Assembly (NCBI RefSeq): GCF_003391135.1 | Contig: NZ_CP031455.1 | Coordinates: forward strand, 1,240,001-1,304,000 | Source: Streptoverticillium olivoreticuli subsp. olivoreticuli | GTDB lineage: Bacteria > Actinomycetota > Actinomycetes > Streptomycetales > Streptomycetaceae | Length of the DNA: 64,000 nucleotides | Reading direction: 5' to 3' | Part shown: piece after piece, positions 36,605-44,737 of the stretch | Position numbering within the stretch: the stretch's first letter is position 1 | How the letters are laid out: each line of letters opens with the position of its first letter | The notes under the pieces: model-generated | The model's input: the letters and a program-made list of their open reading frames with translations, nothing else | Databases searched by the model: none | Told to the model about the DNA's origin: nothing | Position numbers and translations under genes: made by a program

Positions 36605-36990
36605 GCAGCGGATACGTCCTGGACCACACCGCGGTACGCGCTCTCGCTCACGGCAACATCTACATGGCCGCCCGGGTGTTCCGTTCCGTGCAAGTGGTAC
36701 AGCCCCTGTATGTACCCGCGACCGCCTTCGCCCAAGGCCTCGCCGACAGCACACTCTCCGAGGTCGGACAGCAGCTCCACGACGCACTGAGCGCACCTTG
36801 CTTCATCTTCCGCCCCTTGGAGGAGGCCTCGTGCTGGGCAGCGGCCCAGATCGCCCACGAGCGCGCAACCGACATCGCCACCGGCCACACGGCACACCTG
36901 GCCCTCGGCTCCGGCCTGCCGGTCCTGACCCACAACCCGGATACGTACAAACGCATCGATGCCCGCATCGATGTCGAGCCCATCAACTGA
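36601..36990 (+). CDS. PIN-domain-like toxin (VapC-like), partly atypical
   Basis: 129 residues from GTG 36601. SGYVLDHTAVRAL gives the first PIN Asp (Asp8). TDIATGHTAHLALGSGLPVLTHNPDTYKRI matches the C-terminal PIN strand/helix with LPVLT. The second acidic residue expected in the helix after YVPATAFA is not obvious (Gln45-Gly46), so catalysis may be weakened. It is translationally coupled to the antitoxin. It sits only 100 bases before the leader of CRISPR array 1, a frequent place for addiction modules. Confidence 0.7.
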   Translation: MSSGYVLDHTAVRALAHGNIYMAARVFRSVQVVQPLYVPATAFAQGLADSTLSEVGQQLHDALSAPCFIFRPLEEASCWAAAQIAHERATDIATGHTAHLALGSGLPVLTHNPDTYKRIDARIDVEPIN

Positions 36991-37021
36991 CCGGTGCGCC
37001 AGCTGCCGCCTGAGCTGTCCA

Positions 37022-37040
37022 CAGCCCTCCTTCAGGGCTG
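37022..37040 (+). terminator. Hairpin between the VapC-like gene and the CRISPR leader
   Basis: CAGCCCT (37022-37028) and AGGGCTG (37034-37040) pair around a 5-base loop. It could terminate the toxin operon or be part of the leader. Confidence 0.45.
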
Positions 37041-37047
37041 CCGGGAT

Positions 37048-37092
37048 GATAACGAAGTGGCAAAGCCTTTCAAACGACGCAGGTCGCGAAGG
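37048..37092 (+). promoter_or_regulatory. Leader-proximal motif of CRISPR array 1
   Basis: The 45 bases before the first repeat match those before array 2 at 38 of 45 positions without gaps, including TGGCAAA and a 15-base block (CGCAGGTCGCGAAGG) next to the first repeat. Such conserved leader ends guide Cas1-Cas2 integration. Read as codons, this segment is D-N-E-V-A-K-P-F-K, very like the cas2 C-terminus D-K-E-M-A-N-P-F. Confidence 0.75.
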
Positions 37093-38298
37093 GTCCGCTC
37101 CGCGCAGGCGGAGGTGAGCCGTATATAGGCGGGTCAGAGCAGCGCTTTGAGCAGTCCGCTCCGCGCAGGCGGAGGTGAGCCGGCATAGGCCGCTTCACTG
37201 GCGGAACCGTGGACGTCCGCTCCGCGCAGGCGGAGGTGAGCCGTCGTGACCCGCCTGACCCCGGGCGAAGCGCGCGTCCGCTCCGCGCAGGCGGAGGTGA
37301 GCCGACCCAGGCGGCTGAAGAAAAGCGGCTTCAGAGGTCCGCTCCGCGCAGGCGGAGGTGAGCCGGCATCGCAGACGATCTGATCCATATTGCCGCAGTC
37401 CGCTCCGCGCAGGCGGAGGTGAGCCGCGGTGGCGGATCTACGGCCCCACCCGGCAGGCGTCCGCTCCGCGCAGGCGGAGGTGAGCCGCCCTTCGCGTTGG
37501 CGGGTGAGACGGCGCGCGGGTCCGCTCCGCGCAGGCGGAGGTGAGCCGCGGCCGAGCGCAGCGCCGCCTACGACGTTCCCGTCCGCTCCGCGCAGGCGGA
37601 GGTGAGCCGACGCTCGTGGGCAACACCCTGCATCCCGACCCGTCCGCTCCGCGCAGGCGGAGGTGAGCCGCGGAGCTCGTTGAGCCGCTCGGCCCCGCAG
37701 CCGTCCGCTCCGCGCAGGCGGAGGTGAGCCGATCCGCGCTCCATGCCACCATGGCAAAAGCGCGTCCGCTCCGCGCAGGCGGAGGTGAGCCGGGGGAGGA
37801 ACAGCCCGTGAACGCCACCCAGCCGTCCGCTCCGCGCAGGCGGAGGTGAGCCGCGTTCCTGCTCATCGGCTGTGAGGTCTCCTGTGTCCGCTCCGCGCAG
37901 GCGGAGGTGAGCCGGGCAAAGGGGCGACGGACCTCCTGGCGAAAATGTCCGCTCCGCGCAGGCGGAGGTGAGCCGGTGACGGTTCCGGCGAGTGCACGTC
38001 CGTCGGGGTCCGCTCCGCGCAGGCGGAGGTGAGCCGACGGACGCGAGCTTGACGGCCTTCTCGATGTCGTCCGCTCCGCGCAGGCGGAGGTGAGCCGTCG
38101 TAGGCGGTCCACGCGCAGATGCGGGCGGCGTCCGCTCCGCGCAGGCGGAGGTGAGCCGCGTGTGTCTCCGCTCCACGCGCCGAAGGACGGGTCCGCTCCG
38201 CGCAGGCGGAGGTAAGCCGGTCTCCGTGCTGCTGCGCAATCCGGTGCTTCTGTCCGCTCCGCGCAGGCGGAGGTGAGCCGTGGGCGATCACGGGGTTG
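37093..38298 (+). CRISPR. CRISPR array 1, leader-proximal part: 20 repeats, 19 spacers plus a cut spacer
   Basis: Repeats start every 61 bases from 37093 to 38252: a 29-base repeat (GTCCGCTCCGCGCAGG then CGGAGGTGAGCCG) and 32-base spacers. The repeat contains the stem CTCCGC/GCGGAG expected for Cas6e. All are identical except the one at 38191, which has GTAAG in place of GTGAG. The leader is on the left, so spacers near 37122 are newest. The 20th spacer (from 38281) is interrupted after 18 bases by an IS21-family element; its remaining 14 bases lie at 41363-41376. Confidence 0.97.
38289..38298. repeat. Left target-site duplication of the IS element
   Basis: CACGGGGTTG is directly repeated at 41353-41362. 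Because the IS ends and the target share bases at the border, the true duplication is 8-10 bp. Confidence 0.75.
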
Positions 38299-38623
38299 TT
38301 TGTGACAGGTTCTGTTGGCCCCACTCCGACATTGAAGTTGGCCCCACTGAGGGTGTGACGGGGCTCGGGTGAGGGTCGTCAACCTGGCATCGACAAGTTG
38401 TTTTGGCCCCACCCCGAACGAGTGGGTTCCCTGGTCGGGGGGCGGGGTCGGAGCGGTAGCGTGAAGGACATCGGATCCGGACTGGACGACGGGCCCCGAC
38501 ACCCCGCCGGACCACAGGATCTCGACCCGTGTTCGATAGGGACCGCTGGATTCTCCGATCCGCGGTGGCCGACGAGCGCGGGCATTGGCGCGACCGGCGG
38601 AGAACGGTTCGGGCCCAACCGGG

Positions 38624-38660
38624 CCGAGGCCGGTGCCCCTGTAAGGGGCGCCGGCCTCGG
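38624..38660 (-). terminator. Terminator downstream of istB
   Basis: CCGAGGCCGGTGCCCCT (38624-38640) pairs with AGGGGCGCCGGCCTCGG (38644-38660) with a 3-base loop and one G-U pair. Confidence 0.65.
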
Positions 38661-38679
38661 TTCTTGAGGCGGGGATGGT

Positions 38680-39504
38680 TCAGGGCTTGGGCTTGCGGTG
38701 CTTCTCCTGGGTCTTCTTGAAGCGGAAGCTGTCGGTGCCGGTCTCGACGATGTGCGCGTTGAAGGTCACCCGGTCCACGATCGCCGAGCAGAGCCGGGGA
38801 TCGGTGAACGTCTGCTTCCACTCCGAGAACGGCGCGTTCGAGGCGATGGCGATCGCCCGTCGTTCCTCGCGTTCGGTGAAAACCTGGAACAGCAGCTTCG
38901 CGCCGGGCTTGTCCAGGTCGAGATAGCCGAACTCGTCCAGACAGAGCAGGTCAACGCGTCCGTAGCGGGCGAGGGTCCGGCTGAGCTTCTTCTCGTCGGC
39001 GGCCTCGGCAAGCTCGTTCACGAGGTTCGCCGTGGTCGTGTAGCGGACCCGCATGCCGGCCTCGGCGATCGCGGTGCCGATCAGCAGGTGCGACTTGCCG
39101 GTGCCGGAGTCGCCGATCAGGCAGAGCGGCAGGCCCGCCTTCACCCAGGCCGGGTCCGCCAGAGTGCTGACCTGCTCGGGGGTGATGTTCGGGTTCTTCT
39201 CGAACTCGAAGTCCTCCAGCCGCTTGGGGCGGGGGAAGTTCGCTTCCCTGACCAGCCGGTTCTTCTTCCGCTCCTCCCGCTGGAGGCATTCGGCTTCCAG
39301 CAGATCAGCCAGAAAATCCTTGTAGCTGGCCCGCTCCTTGAGCGCGGTTGCCGCGATGTCCTCGAAGCGCGAACGGATCGTCGGCAGGTGCAGGGCCCGG
39401 CAGGCTTCATCGATCACGGTCTCGACGGCTCCGGCGGCCGAGGCGTCCTTGCGGGGCCCCGGGACTCGCTCACCGACGTCGAAGAGGGTGGTGGTGTCGT
39501 TCAT
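38680..39504 (-). CDS. istB: IS21-family helper ATPase IstB
   Basis: 274 residues of the DnaC-like AAA+ type: Walker A GDSGTGKSHLLIG, Walker B VDLLCLDEFGYL, and SNAPFSEW with Arg-rich DRVTFNAHIVETGTDSFR. It couples target selection and transposase assembly. It overlaps the istA stop by 4 nt. No disruption is seen, so the element may still be mobile. Confidence 0.95.
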   Translation of the reverse strand: MNDTTTLFDVGERVPGPRKDASAAGAVETVIDEACRALHLPTIRSRFEDIAATALKERASYKDFLADLLEAECLQREERKKNRLVREANFPRPKRLEDFEFEKNPNITPEQVSTLADPAWVKAGLPLCLIGDSGTGKSHLLIGTAIAEAGMRVRYTTTANLVNELAEAADEKKLSRTLARYGRVDLLCLDEFGYLDLDKPGAKLLFQVFTEREERRAIAIASNAPFSEWKQTFTDPRLCSAIVDRVTFNAHIVETGTDSFRFKKTQEKHRKPKP

Positions 39505-41138
39505 GCGGAACCTTTCGGATGGCGGGTCAGCAGCTGGTCATAGACGTCCACCGACGGCGGAGGACGGTTGTCCTGGGGCAGTTCGGTCCGGCGGGCGGGC
39601 AGCGCCAGCAGCTGTCCGCCGGGGATGTCCACCCAGGGCGGAGGATCGTTTTCGTCGTCCTCCGGCTCGGGGTCCCGGGCGGCGGACTCGGCCTTGCGGG
39701 CCTCGATGGCCACCACATCCGTGCTGATCGACCCGGCCTTGATCGCGGCCGCCATCCCGGCCTGGACCGCCTCGGCGGGCATTCGCCGGTGCAGCAGCAG
39801 GACCTCGATCAGCGCGCGGGTGCCGGCCGCGTCCCCGTGGGCTTTGAGGGCAGCGGCCCAGAACGCCTCATGGACGGCCGTGAAGGACCCCTCGGCCCGC
39901 GCGGCGGCCAGCGCGGTCGACCCGGCCATGGCCCCGGGCTTGATCAGCAGGATCTCCAGGTAGTGGTCGAGCACGTCGCGGTATCCGTATCGTTTCGTCA
40001 GCCGCGGGTGCCGGGCGACGACGTTCCGGCGTTCGAGGACCAGCAGCTCGTTGCCTCGCAGCAGAATGCGTACGCGTTCTCCGATGAAGCGGGCGGGCAC
40101 TGAGTAGTGGCACTGGCGGACGCTGATCCGGCTGGTCCGGTCGACCTTCGGCGTCAAGGTGAGGCCGCACTCGAAGTCCTCGGTCGGCAGCGGGGCCAGG
40201 GCCTCGGCTTCGATGCGGAAGTTGAAGCCGATCGAGGTCAGCTTCCCGCGCAGGATCCGCTCGTCCTCCGCCTCATCGATGATGGCGATCCGGGCATTGA
40301 GCTCCTCCAGCGAGGGAACGTCGGGAACAGGGACCAGGTGGGCCCGGCGGAAGCGCCCGCCTTCCTGCTCGACCCCGCCTTTCTCGTGAGCGCCTTCCTC
40401 ACCGGGGATGCAGTAGAAGGCGTCGAAGCCGTAGTGCGAGCGGAAGGTGGTCCACCGCTCGGATTCCACCCGGTTGCGGCCGGTGCAGACCTGACGGACC
40501 GCGGGCTTGAGGTTGTCGTATCGGATGTGCCTGGTCGGGACCCCGCCCAGCACCCGGAATGCCTCCGCGTGGCCCTCCATGAACGACTCCTGGGCCTGCG
40601 AGGCGAACACGCGGTGGACGGCCTTGCCCGAATGCGACAGCCGCAGCGTGAACAGGTGGCACTTGACCGCCTCGCCGGCCACCCGCACCCACACATCCGC
40701 GAAGTCGACCTCGGCTTCCTCGCCGGGCAGGTGGTCCTGCGGCACCATTCCCTCCAGGTGCTGGCGGCCCTCACGGTCCTCCGCCACGATCTCCGGCCGC
40801 CGTTTGCGGACGTAGTCCCGCAGCGTGGAGTACGAAACCTGGTCGAAGCCGTGCTCCTCAGCCAGGCGTTTCTGGATCCGTTCGACGGTGTGCTTCTGCT
40901 TCCGCGGGGCCCTCAGATCGGCCCGCAGCATCGCGTCGATCCACTCCGCGGCCGGGTCCAGGACGCGGAACTTCCGTCTCACCGCCTTGCGCTGAGGCGG
41001 GATCGCGGAGGCCATGGCCTGGCGGACAGTCCGGCGGTGGACGCCGTATTTCGCTGCCAGAGCTCGATGTGAGAGCGACGGATCGAGACGTACGTCCCGA
41101 CGGATGTTTTCGAACAGCTCGACACGCGACAGACGCAC
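39501..41138 (-). CDS. istA: IS21-family transposase IstA
   Basis: 545 residues from GTG 41138 after GGGAGG. The N-terminal helix-turn-helix is SHRALAAKYGVHRRTVRQAM. The DDE catalytic core shows Asp in EAEVDFADVWV, Asp in HIRYDNLKPAV and Glu in HEKGGVEQEGGRF. The C-terminal beta-barrel and tail are present, giving full family length. The transposase is convergent with nothing and reads away from cas3. Confidence 0.95.
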   Translation of the reverse strand: MRLSRVELFENIRRDVRLDPSLSHRALAAKYGVHRRTVRQAMASAIPPQRKAVRRKFRVLDPAAEWIDAMLRADLRAPRKQKHTVERIQKRLAEEHGFDQVSYSTLRDYVRKRRPEIVAEDREGRQHLEGMVPQDHLPGEEAEVDFADVWVRVAGEAVKCHLFTLRLSHSGKAVHRVFASQAQESFMEGHAEAFRVLGGVPTRHIRYDNLKPAVRQVCTGRNRVESERWTTFRSHYGFDAFYCIPGEEGAHEKGGVEQEGGRFRRAHLVPVPDVPSLEELNARIAIIDEAEDERILRGKLTSIGFNFRIEAEALAPLPTEDFECGLTLTPKVDRTSRISVRQCHYSVPARFIGERVRILLRGNELLVLERRNVVARHPRLTKRYGYRDVLDHYLEILLIKPGAMAGSTALAAARAEGSFTAVHEAFWAAALKAHGDAAGTRALIEVLLLHRRMPAEAVQAGMAAAIKAGSISTDVVAIEARKAESAARDPEPEDDENDPPPWVDIPGGQLLALPARRTELPQDNRPPPSVDVYDQLLTRHPKGSA

Positions 41139-41352
41139 CCCGGCCTCCCGACACGGCCATGACCAACGACACGGCCTCCGACATGACCGTGAACGACGGA
41201 CACACCCTGACGGGATCGGGCAGACAGCTCACACCATTCACTCGGACGAGGGCACGTCGCCTCTCACCAGGACAGGTGGGGCCAATTCAAATGTCGATCA
41301 AGCTGGGGCCAGACCAACCTGTCGGAGTGGGGCCACTGAAACCTGTCACAAA

Positions 41353-41362
41353 CACGGGGTTG
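41353..41362. repeat. Right target-site duplication of the IS element
   Basis: CACGGGGTTG, identical to 38289-38298; together with the flanks it reconstitutes a normal 32-base spacer. Confidence 0.75.
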
Positions 41363-41587
41363 AGCGCGCCCCAGTCGTCCGCTCCGCGCAGGCGGAGGTA
41401 AGCCGGTCTCCGTGCTGCTGCGCAATCCGGTGCTTCTGTCCGCTCCGCGCAGGCGGAGGTGAGCCGTGGGCGATCACGGGGTTGAGCGCGCCCCAGTCGT
41501 CCGCTCCGCGCAGGCGGAGGTGAGCCGCGGCACAGGCACTGATCCCCGTGGACTACCGCGTCCGCTCCGCGCACGCGGGGTGGGCCG
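41363..41587 (+). CRISPR. CRISPR array 1, leader-distal part: 4 repeats, the last degenerate
   Basis: After the 14-base rest of the interrupted spacer, repeats start at 41377, 41438, 41499 and 41560. The first has the same GTAAG variant as the repeat at 38191. The last (41560-41587) is degenerate (GCACGCGGGGTGGGCCG, one base short), marking the old end of the array. Spacers at 41406-41437 and 41467-41498 duplicate those at 38220-38251 and 38281 onward. These units are now separated from the leader by the IS. Confidence 0.95.
41377..41498 (+). repeat. 122-bp tandem duplication of two CRISPR units
   Basis: The segment repeat (GTAAG variant)-spacer-repeat-spacer is identical to 38191-38298 plus 41363-41376. 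The shared variant base shows that the copies arose by recombination, not by two acquisitions. Confidence 0.85.
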
Positions 41588-41673
41588 CTGCAAGGTGCCA
41601 ACTGGGCACGCCACCGCCCATTGTCAGTGGCGGATGCTACATCTGTATCTCCGCGCCGACACATGGAGGCTCC

Positions 41674-44553
41674 GTGAGTAATGACGCTGTCGACTTACGT
41701 TTCTGGGGCAAGCAACGGGATCTGAGTCACCCTTACCCGGTGATTTGCCACCTCCTGGATACCGCCGCCATCGCCGGTGCGCTGTGGGACCGGATGCTGA
41801 GCGGTCAAGCGCGGGAGCGGGTGGCGAAGGAGCTGGGGCTGTCTCTGGAGGGGTGTCGGCGTCTGCTAGGTCTGTGGGCAGGGTTGCACGACATCGGGAA
41901 GATCACTCCGCCGTTTCAGGCTCAACTTCCAGCTGCCTACCGGGAGATTTCCGGTGATCTCGCCTACGCGCACCAGCCAGGTGCGGAGCGGGAGCGGCTG
42001 CGTCACGACAGTGCCGGGCACTGGGCGTTGACAGGGCTGTTTGCTGAGTGGGGGTATCCGTCGTCGCGTCGGTGGACGGGTGCCGCGCACCACCAGGTCG
42101 CGCAGATGCTCGGCGGTCACCACGGGTGTTTCCATCGTGCGTTACCGAAGAATCAGCTGAGGGATACGGAAGGGTGGGTTCCGGCGCTTGGTGGGCGGGG
42201 GTGGGCGGTTCAGCGGGCTGCCCATGCCGCGGTGGTACGCCGTCTGACAGGTGGTGTGGAGGTTCCGGGCGGGCCGCTGCCCGCTCATGTCGCGGTTCAG
42301 TTGTTGGGGCTGATCGTGGTGGCGGACTGGCTGGCGAGCCAGGAGCACGTCATCGAGGCTCGCCTGCCCGGGCCAGGGTGGCGGGCAGATGATGCCGGGC
42401 TGCGGGGCCATTGGGACAAGGCGGTCGCCGAGGCATCGCAGATCGTGGCAGAGGCAGGCCTGGGCGAGGCGCGATTCCCGTCGTTGCCGTTCACCGAGCA
42501 GTTCCCCTTCCCGCCCAATGATCTGCAGGCGTCGCTGGCTGGAGAGTTACCGGCTCTCCTGGACGGTCCGGGGCTGCTGCTGGTGACGGCCCCGACAGGG
42601 GACGGCAAGACCGAGGCCGGCCTGCACGCGGCAGGGCTCATGGCACGGGCTGCGGGGGCTTCCGGTCTCTATTTCGCGCTGCCGACGATGGCCACGGCTG
42701 ATGCCATGCATCTGAGGGTGCAGGAGTTCGCGGAGCGGAATGTGGAGGGCGACAGATCGCTGACGCTGTTGCACAGCATGGCGTGGCTGAATGAGCACTA
42801 CGGCGTGGCTGCCGGTGCCGGGCCCGCGTCTTCGAGCCGTACGGTGACGGACCACGTGTCGAGCACCGCGGCCGGGCGGTGGCTGCGTGGGAGCAAGCGT
42901 GGCCTGCTGGCACCGTTGTCGACAGGAACCATCGATCAGGCTCTGACGGGTGTGCTGCCGGTGCGTTACAACGTGCTGCGTCTGCTGGGGCTGTCCCGCA
43001 AGGTTCTGGTGCTGGACGAAGCGCATGCCTACGGGCCGTGGATGCACAGCCTTCTGGTGCGTCTGCTGGAGTGGCTCGGGGCGATGGGAGCCCCGGTGGT
43101 GCTGCTGTCGGCCACGCTGACGGGGCGTACGGCTGGTTCTCTGGTCGAGGCGTACCGACGGGGCTGCGGTTTCCGCGCGCCGTCGTCGGTGCGGCCGGTG
43201 TATCCGGGATGGCTGTTCGTCAGCGGAGCGACGGGCGAGGTCTCCGTCCCCCGTCCCGTGACCAGTGGCCGGCCACGTACGCTACGCGTCCAGCCCGTGC
43301 CTGTTGTGTCGGAGGGTCCGGCAGGTACAGGAGCGCGGCCGCAGGCGGGAGGGCGTTACGCGGCGTTGAAGGAGCACCTGGCGCCGTTCGTACGCAAGGG
43401 CGGCTGCGTGCTGGTGTGCTGTACGACGGTGGCCGAGGCGCAGCGGACCTACCGCTTCGTGCAGCGGGCGTTTCCGGAGCTGGCCGAGACCCCGGGCGGA
43501 CTGCGGCTGCTGCACTCGCGGTATCCGGCCGACCGGCGTGCCGCGATCACGGATGCGTGCGAGCGGGACTTCGGCAGACCGGGTCGGCCGGGTGATCCAC
43601 CAGAGGTGCGGAAGCCGCGGCCGCCGGTGTCGGTGCTGGTGGCGACGCAGGTGGTGGAGCAGTCACTGGACCTGGATTTCGATCTGGTCATCAGTGATCT
43701 GGCTCCCCTGGCGCAGTTGCTTCAGCGAGCGGGCCGCTGTATGCGGCATGACCGGAAGGGGCTGTCCGCCGAGGAGGGCGGTCGCCCGGCCTGGGTGGGT
43801 GACGAGCCGCGGCTGGTGGTGCTGGAGCCGGTACGTACGGACGGTGCGGTCGAGCCGCCCCGGACGTGGGGGACGGTCTATGACACGGCTCTGCTGCGCC
43901 GTACCAGTGCTCTGCTGCACGAGTGCGCGGCAGACGGCATCGCGATTCCGGGGGACGTGCAGCGGCTGGTTGATGCCGTGTATGCGGAGGACTTCGGGGA
44001 GCGTCTGTCCACGGCTGCCGAGCGTGAGGAGTTGCAGCGCTTCGATGCCGAGCGTGCGGGGGCGGTGATGGCGGAGGAGTCGCTGGCCCGGATGGTGGCG
44101 GTGAAGCCCCCGGTGGGGATGGTGGATCTCGCCCAGCTGAGCAACGACGGTGGCACGCTGGTGGACGAGGCACTGGTGACGACGCGCCTGGGTGCGGATT
44201 CGATGCGGGCGGTGTGCGTGTACGTGCAGCCGTGCGGTCCCGATGGCCTGGGCGCGGAGGCCGTCACCTTGGATCCTGAGGGCACGATCCCCGTACCGGG
44301 AACGGGCGGCGACGAAGGCCGGATGTCCGAGGCGAATGTGCGGGCGGTGATGCACAAGAGCGTTCCGCTGCCCGGGCGTTGGCTTGCGCAACGCGGCGAT
44401 GAGCATGCGCCGTGGCCGGCTTGGGCGGACCGTCCGGTGCTTGCGGAGCTGGTGGTGCTCCGGATGATGCGCGCAGACAGCGACACGGAATGGTCATGCC
44501 AGGTTGGGGATCAATCAATTTCGATCTCCGACCTCGGATTCTTCCGCTTGTAG
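41674..44553 (+). CDS. cas3: CRISPR-associated nuclease-helicase Cas3 (type I-E)
   Basis: 959 residues from GTG 41674 behind GGAGG. The N-terminal HD nuclease contains GLHDIGK with His72-Asp73 and further His residues (HHQVAQMLGGHHG). The superfamily 2 helicase follows: Walker A APTGDGKTEA with Lys312, the DEAH box near residue 448 (VLDEAHAYG), LLSATLTG and the motif VATQVVEQSLDLDFDLVISDLAPLAQLLQRAGR. A Cas3 C-terminal domain ends the protein. It degrades DNA marked by Cascade. It starts 86 bases after the last degenerate repeat of array 1. Confidence 0.95.
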   Translation: MSNDAVDLRFWGKQRDLSHPYPVICHLLDTAAIAGALWDRMLSGQARERVAKELGLSLEGCRRLLGLWAGLHDIGKITPPFQAQLPAAYREISGDLAYAHQPGAERERLRHDSAGHWALTGLFAEWGYPSSRRWTGAAHHQVAQMLGGHHGCFHRALPKNQLRDTEGWVPALGGRGWAVQRAAHAAVVRRLTGGVEVPGGPLPAHVAVQLLGLIVVADWLASQEHVIEARLPGPGWRADDAGLRGHWDKAVAEASQIVAEAGLGEARFPSLPFTEQFPFPPNDLQASLAGELPALLDGPGLLLVTAPTGDGKTEAGLHAAGLMARAAGASGLYFALPTMATADAMHLRVQEFAERNVEGDRSLTLLHSMAWLNEHYGVAAGAGPASSSRTVTDHVSSTAAGRWLRGSKRGLLAPLSTGTIDQALTGVLPVRYNVLRLLGLSRKVLVLDEAHAYGPWMHSLLVRLLEWLGAMGAPVVLLSATLTGRTAGSLVEAYRRGCGFRAPSSVRPVYPGWLFVSGATGEVSVPRPVTSGRPRTLRVQPVPVVSEGPAGTGARPQAGGRYAALKEHLAPFVRKGGCVLVCCTTVAEAQRTYRFVQRAFPELAETPGGLRLLHSRYPADRRAAITDACERDFGRPGRPGDPPEVRKPRPPVSVLVATQVVEQSLDLDFDLVISDLAPLAQLLQRAGRCMRHDRKGLSAEEGGRPAWVGDEPRLVVLEPVRTDGAVEPPRTWGTVYDTALLRRTSALLHECAADGIAIPGDVQRLVDAVYAEDFGERLSTAAEREELQRFDAERAGAVMAEESLARMVAVKPPVGMVDLAQLSNDGGTLVDEALVTTRLGADSMRAVCVYVQPCGPDGLGAEAVTLDPEGTIPVPGTGGDEGRMSEANVRAVMHKSVPLPGRWLAQRGDEHAPWPAWADRPVLAELVVLRMMRADSDTEWSCQVGDQSISISDLGFFRL

Positions 44554-44587
44554 GACACGCCCACGCCACTCTTCATTACATTGAGCC

Positions 44588-44621
44588 CGTCCTTCCGCGT
44601 GTTGCCGCACGCGGAAGGACG
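44588..44621. terminator. Strong hairpin between cas3 and cas8e
   Basis: CGTCCTTCCGCGTG (44588-44601) and CACGCGGAAGGACG (44608-44621) form a perfect 14-bp stem with a TTGCCG loop. It may terminate or attenuate cas3 mRNA, uncoupling Cas3 from the Cascade genes. The 184-base gap has no gene. Confidence 0.65.
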
Positions 44622-44737
44622 CGTACCTCGCCTACGCGAGGAATCCGGCCGTTCGGGAAGTACCCCCACCCCGCTCGGCTCACCCCCGCTCAGCGGGGCG
44701 CTCGTCGAGCCTACCCATGTCTCTGCCGTGAGGTGCC

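Larger units (their letters stand above)
38299..41352 (-). mobile_element. Intact IS21-family insertion sequence inside a CRISPR spacer
   Basis: The element is about 3.05 kb. Terminal inverted repeats begin TTTGTGACAGGTT at both ends and continue with TGGCCCCACTCCGACA after four variable bases. Further TGGCCCCA copies lie inside both ends, as usual for the multiple transposase sites of IS21 relatives. It encodes istA and istB in ATGA overlap, both apparently intact, and is flanked by an 8-10 bp direct repeat. The 380 bases left of istB carry only end repeats and a terminator. Confidence 0.92.

Noticed and set aside
37134..38502. Several long - strand frames across the CRISPR array (repeated SPPPARSGR / LTSACAERT peptides)
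   Set aside because: Periodic translations of the 61-base repeat unit, not genes.
38288..38821. 177-codon - strand frame at the left IS end
   Set aside because: It runs through the terminal repeats, the terminator and the istB end in the wrong frame; no protein pattern.
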